The translations under genes were made by a program, and so were the position numbers. Below are positions 59,627 to 64,000 of a DNA stretch of 64,000 nucleotides, piece by piece (within the stretch, counting starts at the first letter, position 1; each line of letters starts with the position of its first letter). The notes beneath the pieces were generated by a model. It ran no database searches. It was not told the origin of the DNA and was given only the letters and a program-made list of their open reading frames with translations. The stretch covers positions 23,192,362-23,256,361 of the forward strand of contig OY855910.1 of NCBI GenBank assembly GCA_963693305.1, in the 5' to 3' direction. The stretch comes from Meandrina meandrites. Its lineage: Eukaryota > Cnidaria > Anthozoa > Scleractinia > Meandrinidae.

Positions 59627-59727
59627 ACTGATGATGTTTTTTTGCAATGCATCACCATGGTGCAAAACTGGTGTACGTTTTATAAATAATTTTATTAGAA
59701 TTCCATGTAATGAAAAGGTTAATAGTC

Positions 59728-60228
59728 CTATGCACTCACACAGTAATCGAGTGCCAAGATTCCACAGTAATTTGGCAAACAATTGTCTCTCATTTCTATA
59801 CAGGACGATAAAAACTGCACTACCTGCATATTAATATAATAATCTATGGAGATCATTAATTGCACAATGAAGGTTGAAATCGGTAACTGCTTGGGATTCT
59901 TGGTTATATGATCTATTTTACTGAGAAAGTTGAATCTAATTGATGAATATCTTGGACAATGAAATAGACCACGAAAAATGACGTAGTCTATAACGCAGCG
60001 TGAGGCAAATATATATGTATAGAAAGAAAATGTCACGAACAAGGCTAGTTTTGAAATGCCAGTTGGCACATTTACAATGAAATTTCCGATCACCTCGTCA
60101 GCTTTAAGCAGATGAAAGTGATCGCAAGAGCAATCACGGGCGTCCACAATTTCGTAATGATTTTTGCCTTTATTGTTTCGGTGAACATTCGGTGTTATTT
60201 TTCTATGGTTTACATTTTTATGGACCAA
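59728..60228 (-). CDS. Unassigned 166-codon ORF in the gap between array and diverged monomer
   Basis: The longest open frame outside the repeats, ATG to stop on the minus strand. The peptide is Ile/Phe/Cys/Tyr-rich, with a hydrophobic stretch around residues 58-85 (KLALFVTFSFYTYIFASR) and no domain I recognise. There is no clear splice or promoter context. An ORF this long is moderately unlikely by chance in DNA this AT-rich, so it is kept as a candidate exon or relic only. Confidence 0.2.
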   Translation of the reverse strand: MVHKNVNHRKITPNVHRNNKGKNHYEIVDARDCSCDHFHLLKADEVIGNFIVNVPTGISKLALFVTFSFYTYIFASRCVIDYVIFRGLFHCPRYSSIRFNFLSKIDHITKNPKQLPISTFIVQLMISIDYYINMQVVQFLSSCIEMRDNCLPNYCGILALDYCVSA

Positions 60229-60277
60229 ATAGCAAATCTTTAATCATTCTGACTTTAACCGGCACAGGAAGATTATT

Positions 60278-60706
60278 GTGAGCAATTGTTATGTTACAAG
60301 TCTGTGTAAGTGGGGAATTAGCTCAAATGGTAGAGCGCCCGCTTCGCATGCGGGAAGTACCGGGATCGATACCCGGATTCTCCAGCTTTCTTATTTTTAA
60401 TATTAAACAATTTGCATTTAACGTTAGACAAAATGAAGCTACCCAGAAGATTAGCACTGTGCTTATATTTGCTTATTTGCCCTGTGCTTATATTTCCCTT
60501 TCATGTGGGCTTATTATCAGGGTGGGCTTTGGCGGTATATTTTTGAGCAACAACTCTCGTATTACATCAAGTGTAGTATGTTGTCTTTATGCCTGATATT
60601 TCTGCATATAATGCGATAGAGTAACGTTCCGCCGCAATCAAGTGCAGCAGCGTTTGCGTAGCTGAGGATATAAACGAAAACTGAAACTTGAAAATAGTGA
60701 ACTTCA
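60278..60706 (+). repeat. Diverged partial monomer of the array family
   Basis: Homologous to the array from just upstream of tRNA-Ala (GAGCAATTGTTATG versus GGGCAATTGCTATA) through CAGGGTGGGCTTTGGCGGTA and GTAACGTTCCGCCGCAATCA to GAAAATAGTGAACTTC. It carries many substitutions and several indels, including a CCCTGTGCTTATATTT duplication. It stops before the tRNA-Val, and no transposon part precedes it. It is separated from unit 21 by about 600 bp of unrelated DNA. Confidence 0.9.
60312..60384 (+). tRNA. tRNA-Ala-CGC: tRNA-Ala(CGC) in the diverged monomer
   Basis: Differs from the array tRNA-Ala in the anticodon loop, TTCGCAT instead of TTTGCAT, changing the anticodon from UGC to CGC (reads GCG). 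It has one further change in the T loop (ATCGATA instead of ATCGATG). G3-U70, all stems and both Pol III boxes are intact, so alanine identity is kept. The 3' flank after CCA of TTCTCCA is GCTTTCTTATTTTT, giving a T5 terminator slightly further downstream. Confidence 0.95.
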
Positions 60707-60861
60707 AAGAAAAATGACAGCTAACGTCCTTACTATCTAAAATATAGCCACTGTTTCGTTCTAACACGAAATTTATGAAAGTGAAATGAAATGAGTGAGA
60801 CATAGGATGGGGTTAGACTGCGAACTCTTTTTTTTTTCTTTTTTTTTTGCCCGAGGAGAGA

Positions 60862-62005
60862 GCGGCGAAGCCGCGATCGGCAAACAGCGAAAAGAGAGAC
60901 TGCAATGGTTTCATATTAAACTTCTGATGCGATTTGACAGATACATCATTGGCACCTACGCCCACTTTGGAAAATGATACTGCGCTGTCAAATTTTCCCG
61001 CGAAATATTAGTCGATTTCACAGCAAAAGAGACCGCAGTCTACGAAAATGTCGAAGATGCGATGAGTGGTTCTACGCCAAAGAAACCTGTTTTAAACAGG
61101 GAGAACAAAAGCTCTTCATCTCTTTCTGATTTTTGCCGTCTGTGTAAATGCTCGTTTAAAACAATTTATGGGAATTTTCCCTCGAAAAACATCTCTGGCG
61201 AGCTTTCCGGGGAACGACATCCCAAGACATCCATATATCAGCACAGAAAATACTTTTTATGTCTCGTGTCGAAAAGGAGAAGAAAGGCCTTCACTGAACT
61301 CTATTTTTGAAAGACTTGGATTTTCAGTCCTGCGGATTGATACGCTTTCTTCTCGTGGGTTCAGAAAATGTGCCATCCATCAAAGTTAGAAACGCGGAGC
61401 CGTCGATTTGCTTTATTCGACAGGAACTTAATCGCCCGCATCACTTTATCGAACAGAAACAGCAAGAGGGAAAGTCCTGCAAGGACAAAGAAAATTATGA
61501 CACAGAAGAAAGATTCGAGCGAATGTCAAAGTCCCCACGCTTTAAGATCAAACTCATCATATCTGACTTGCTCTTCGGCAATACTTCGAAACGGGACGAC
61601 GAGAACCACGGCTGGCATCACACTATCGATAGCATTTTTTGCAACACAATAGCTTTGGTAAATGAGGCTTTTACCAAATCCCGTCGGCAAAATAGCGAAA
61701 ACATCTTTCTACTCAATAAGAGTGAGTACGGCTTGCTCCTGTTCCTTTTTAAACTTCACTCCGCGCAAATTCTCTGTGCATACACGTTGTAAAAAGTCCA
61801 CGACAGAAGCAGCCATATTTGTTTACCGAAATTTGGCCCGCGCTGTAGGTATCCAAATGAGGTCATTGACAGATTCCTGTCATCGTATCAAAAACCGACC
61901 AATCAAATCACTCCGTCACCAGTGTGCCGGGCATCAGAAGTTTAATATGAAACCATTGCAGTCTCTCTTTTCGCCCCCGCTGTTTGCCGATCGCGGCTTC
62001 GCCGC
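60862..62005. mobile_element. Element bounded by about 70-bp inverted repeats, enclosing a broken gene
   Basis: The left arm 60862-60930 (GCGGCGAAGCCGCGATCGGC to CTTCTGATGC) and the right arm 61931-62005 are reverse complements. The one main difference is a 6-bp GGGGGC insertion in the right arm. Outside, AGACTGCGA...and GCAGTCTAGGATGGGG motifs at about 60802-60827 and 62040-62060 continue the inverted symmetry loosely, and AGCAAAAGAGAC...GCAGTCTA recurs at about 61022-61040. The structure suggests a non-autonomous DNA element that captured coding sequence, or nested insertions. Confidence 0.6.
61062..61792 (+). pseudogene. Relic of a Cys-Cys zinc-finger-like (ZAD-type) gene, frameshifted
   Basis: Frame 3 begins MSGSTPKKPVLNRENKSSSS and SDFCRLCKCSFK, a C-x2-C pair. 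The sense then continues in frame 1 (YISTENTFYVSCRKGEE, then IFERLGFSVLRIDTLSSR and RKCA, where the expected second C-x2-C reads F-x2-C). From about 61385 it moves to frame 2 (KVRNAEPSICFIRQELNRPH) up to TAA at 61790-61792. The spacing of the two Cys pairs and the STEN-x-F motif resemble a zinc-binding N-terminal domain found in large cnidarian protein families (recalled, unchecked). At least two frameshifts and a lost Cys make it a pseudogene. Confidence 0.45.
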
Positions 62006-62256
62006 TTACCGTTCGTCGATTTCTCAGCAAAAGAGAGACTGCTCGCAGTCTAGGATGGGGTATATTCTTGGGTTTCACGTGACGTCACAAGCTTTGCTCA
62101 AGTCAGTGTCCGCCATGTTGGTGTCCCTCGGGTGTCAAATTTATGCTAATAATAGTCCATTTCTACAGTGACGCTTCTCTATTATCACTTTATTGTTTCG
62201 CCAACTATATGACTAACCAGGAAGAAAAAACCGACAAAAGTACCGGGCAATCATCT

Positions 62257-63025
62257 TAAGACATCCCAGTGATCTCTGAGTATGCTAAAGGGTTAGAGCG
62301 TCGAGTAAAAAAACAATATTCGCAAAAGATCTCGGTCATCGGAGTTGACCCCGCAACCATACCAGCCGAGCAAGTATGTCGTGAGAGCTCGTGTTCGGCA
62401 TTCCAGCGTATGAATGATCCTTTAGTGAACATTCGGGTCATTTCCGAAAACGATGGGACTATTTTGTCAGCCCATTGCTTCGAATGCAAAGCTGCACTGG
62501 CTGAGTCATATTCACATATCGTGTTATTTTATTCAGAGGCAACTACACGAATTTATGGCAAGCAGGTAAAATGCTCATGAATTTTGCCGACATAATTATG
62601 TCAATGAAGTTCCGTATGCGAGGGCTAAGGAGATCGATTTTTCATCGGCTAAGAAGCTCAAAGAATTCGAAAAGCTCGACCAGAAAATCGAGGATCTACA
62701 ACAGCCGCAAGCCCCGAACCATAGAGGTTCTAGTTCTGGGACTACATCGACCGGCGCATCAGCGCCTCAGCGCATGCAGCGTGCATCGCCGCCTTCGAAA
62801 GAGGAAACGGATCAGCTTTATGCCAAACTCAACCAGTGCAAAATCTAAGTAGTACCTTTAAGTTTAATCGATCCTTTCGCTGACCAATTTATCGACCAAA
62901 GCCGCTCTGTTCCGGTAGTTTCAGAGCTATTCCATACGGATAATTTGAACCTTGGCTATTCGGAAGTGTTGGCGAAATGCATTCAAGTGCAGCTAAACAA
63001 TTCGGCAGAGCAAATCAATTCGTAA
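62257..63025 (+). pseudogene. Relic of a SWIM zinc-finger protein of the YqaJ-associated type, broken
   Basis: Frame 1 encodes EYAKGLERRVKKQYSQKI, then RMNDPLVNIRVISENDGTI and SAHCFECKAALAESYSHIV. This resembles the SWIM finger (C-x-C...C-x-H), but here the third Cys is Tyr and the first pair is C-x2-C. At about 62575-62590 the sense moves to frame 2, encoding YVNEVPYARAKEIDFSSAKK, a Gln-rich and Ser/Thr-rich linker, and SKEETDQLYAKLNQCKI, then an in-frame TAA at 62846-62848. It continues as DPFADQFIDQSRSVP and LGYSEVLAKCIQVQLN to TAA at 63023-63025. A frameshift, a nonsense codon and loss of the catalytic half make it dead. The downstream nuclease domain expected in that family is absent. 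Confidence 0.5.
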
Positions 63026-63430
63026 ACATCGTCCAATTCTAGAGCTAAACTCGCTAGTTCTTCTGAATGCTGCTTGACTTCAGAAGCTGTAGAAGTTTTC
63101 TCGCTGAAATCTACTTTTGCGATTGAAACTCCGCTTTCGTGCACACGTTTTTTCTTGGCTCGCTCTTCTTCGCTCTCAAAGCTCTTTCGGCTAAATTTTC
63201 GTGATCTTTTTCTACGTATTTCTTCTTCTCAAGGGCGACAGTTGGAACCCAACCGACATGCCGGCTCTCCGAAGACGAAGTGTTTGCTACAAACTCGTTC
63301 ACTCTCCAGCACTCTCTTGTTGGAACCCAATTGCAACCCAACAGTTGGAACCCAACCGACATGCTGGCTCTCCGAAGACGAAGTGTTTGCTACTAACTCG
63401 TTCACTCTCCAGCACTCTCTTGTTTCTAGC
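63026..63430 (-). pseudogene. Minus-strand coding relic, Lys/Glu-rich
   Basis: The minus strand reads NEFVANTSSSESRHVGWVPT and VALEKKKYVEKDHENLAERA. It then appears to shift frame to VHESGVSIAKVDFSEKTSTA and EVKQHSEELASLALELDDVY near the junction with the SWIM-like relic. The composition suggests a coiled-coil segment. The plus-strand frame over the same bases (63074-63496) is Ser/Leu-rich and looks like its shadow. No family assigned. Confidence 0.3.
63238..63424. repeat. 84-bp direct duplication, 103-bp offset
   Basis: 63238-63321 and 63341-63424 both run from ACAGTTGGAACCCAACCGAC to CAGCACTCTCTTGTT and differ at only two bases I can see. The 19-bp spacer contains a further partial GGAACCCAA. 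The near identity suggests a recent tandem duplication inside the minus-strand relic. Confidence 0.85.
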
Positions 63431-63699
63431 GTCGCCGCGACTAACCGCAGAAGTCCACTCGTTTCTCCTTCTCCTGTTCTTCTCCTTGATTTGTAATAAC
63501 CTTAGGTATACGAAAAAATCCTAAGCCGTTAGGCTTTCCACTTTTGCTCGAACAGCCGACAGCAACACATAAAACCATCCCTACTTTCCCACATGAACTC
63601 TTCTTTGAATATGGTTTGTTTACGCTCGAGGGACACCAAGATAGCGGATAGTAACCATTGCTAAGCTAATTGGTCACGTGGGAGAAACCCAAAAATTGT

Positions 63700-64000
63700 C
63701 TGATACCCATTGTCCAATTCTGTACCACGTGATGTTTTCTATCTAATGAGCGCCAGCGGAAATTAATCGGTTGGTTATAGCTTAAAATAAGTCCATTGAC
63801 TTAAGCCCCACATCCTCGGTTTTATTTTACTAACGAAATCTAATAGTTCACACGGGAGGTATAGATTAACTCCCTTCTTTGGTCATGAGAATATATTTAT
63901 TTCCCCATTTTTATTGAAATTGAAGCGCGCCTTGGAAGCAGAAAGGATTCTCGTACTTGGATTCCACTGATGTCATCATGCATTATGCCGCCTTTTGGTT
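63700..64000. other. Right-edge stretch without a recognisable gene
   Basis: No coding, RNA or repeat structure supported up to the window end. Confidence 0.35.

Larger units (their letters stand above)
13122..59672 (+). repeat. Tandem array of 21 units (about 2.23-2.25 kb) each bearing tRNA-Ala and tRNA-Val
   Basis: Head-to-tail units start at 13122, 15354, 17593, 19832, 22063, 24294, 26529, 28773, 31006, 33229, 35477, 37712, 39955, 42200, 44447, 46696, 48945, 51196, 53446, 55696 and 57946. Unit 21 is truncated at about 59672. Unit order: 3' part of a piggyBac-like element with an A/C-rich length-variable tract (about 930 bp), about 330 bp with a strong hairpin, tRNA-Ala(UGC), about 470 bp, tRNA-Val(AAC), and about 350 bp to the next junction (AAGGCGT then TTRTTACGAC). 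Identity is very high, with differences mostly in A-runs and single bases. Unit 1 is the most divergent. Open frames of 60-112 codons recur only because the DNA repeats; they overlap one another and antisense tRNA and show no domain. Confidence 0.97.
62068..63692. repeat. Inverted repeats bracketing the SWIM-like relic
   Basis: TCCGCCATGTTGGTGTCCCT at 62109 onward is matched in reverse complement at 63627-63648 (20 of 22 positions). The CACGTGAC/GTCACGTG sites with adjoining GGGTTT/AAACCC lie at 62068-62083 and 63673-63692. The arms contain a GCCATNTT core like YY1 sites and, on the minus strand, an ATGGCGGAC start-like context, so they may be paired promoter or first-exon copies rather than transposon termini. 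Confidence 0.5.

Noticed and set aside
13122..59672. CRISPR-like or rDNA/5S-type array
   Set aside because: Units are 2.2 kb with tRNA cloverleafs; there is no short repeat-spacer pattern and no rRNA sequence.
60291..60596. 101-codon ORF reading GELAQMVERPLRMREVPGSIPG
   Set aside because: Translation through the tRNA-Ala(CGC) gene, a well-known false peptide pattern.
61662..62171. 169-codon ORF overlapping the zinc-type relic and the right inverted repeat
   Set aside because: It runs in a different frame through the inverted repeat and shows no domain; the relic's own frames explain the coding signal better.

Overview
This window is nuclear DNA of an animal, most likely a cnidarian and plausibly a stony coral. 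The tRNA genes are eukaryotic: no encoded CCA, internal A and B boxes, and short T-run terminators. The rest is AT-rich, intron-style DNA full of small inverted-repeat elements and decayed gene and retroelement fragments. The coral assignment is inference from remembered repeat and protein families, not from a search.

Left flank, about 1-13,000. A short C-terminal coding fragment lies at the very edge. A mosaic follows: scattered tRNA genes (Val-UAC-like, Asn-GUU, Pro-like, Val-AAC-like, Asp-GUC) with two tRNA pseudogenes, foldback and MITE-like elements, an inverted repeat with arms of about 833 bp (2858-7342), and relics of a GIY-YIG retroelement C-terminus and possibly a LINE.

Centre, 13,122-59,672. 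A head-to-tail array of 21 units of about 2.23-2.25 kb fills 46.5 kb. Every unit has a tRNA-Ala(UGC) gene. Units 1-20 also have an intact tRNA-Val(AAC) gene 533 or 542 bp downstream, start to start; unit 21 has a beheaded one. That makes 41 intact tRNA genes from one repeat family. Each unit also carries the 3' part of a piggyBac-like non-autonomous element (TTAA target, CCCTTTAAC-type termini). Only unit 1 has the complete element, so the amplification breakpoint lies inside the transposon. Variants define subfamilies, a dimer duplication (units 9-10 and 11-12) and a recent right-hand expansion (units 18-21, exact 2250-bp spacing).

Right flank, 59,673-64,000. About 0.6 kb of unrelated sequence with one 166-codon ORF comes first. 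A strongly diverged half-monomer follows, whose tRNA-Ala has anticodon CGC instead of UGC. Last are two broken protein-coding relics, one with a Cys-Cys zinc-type N-terminus and one SWIM-like, each between inverted repeats. No intact protein-coding gene is convincingly present. The functional content is tRNA genes, and the standout feature is the tRNA-pair satellite.
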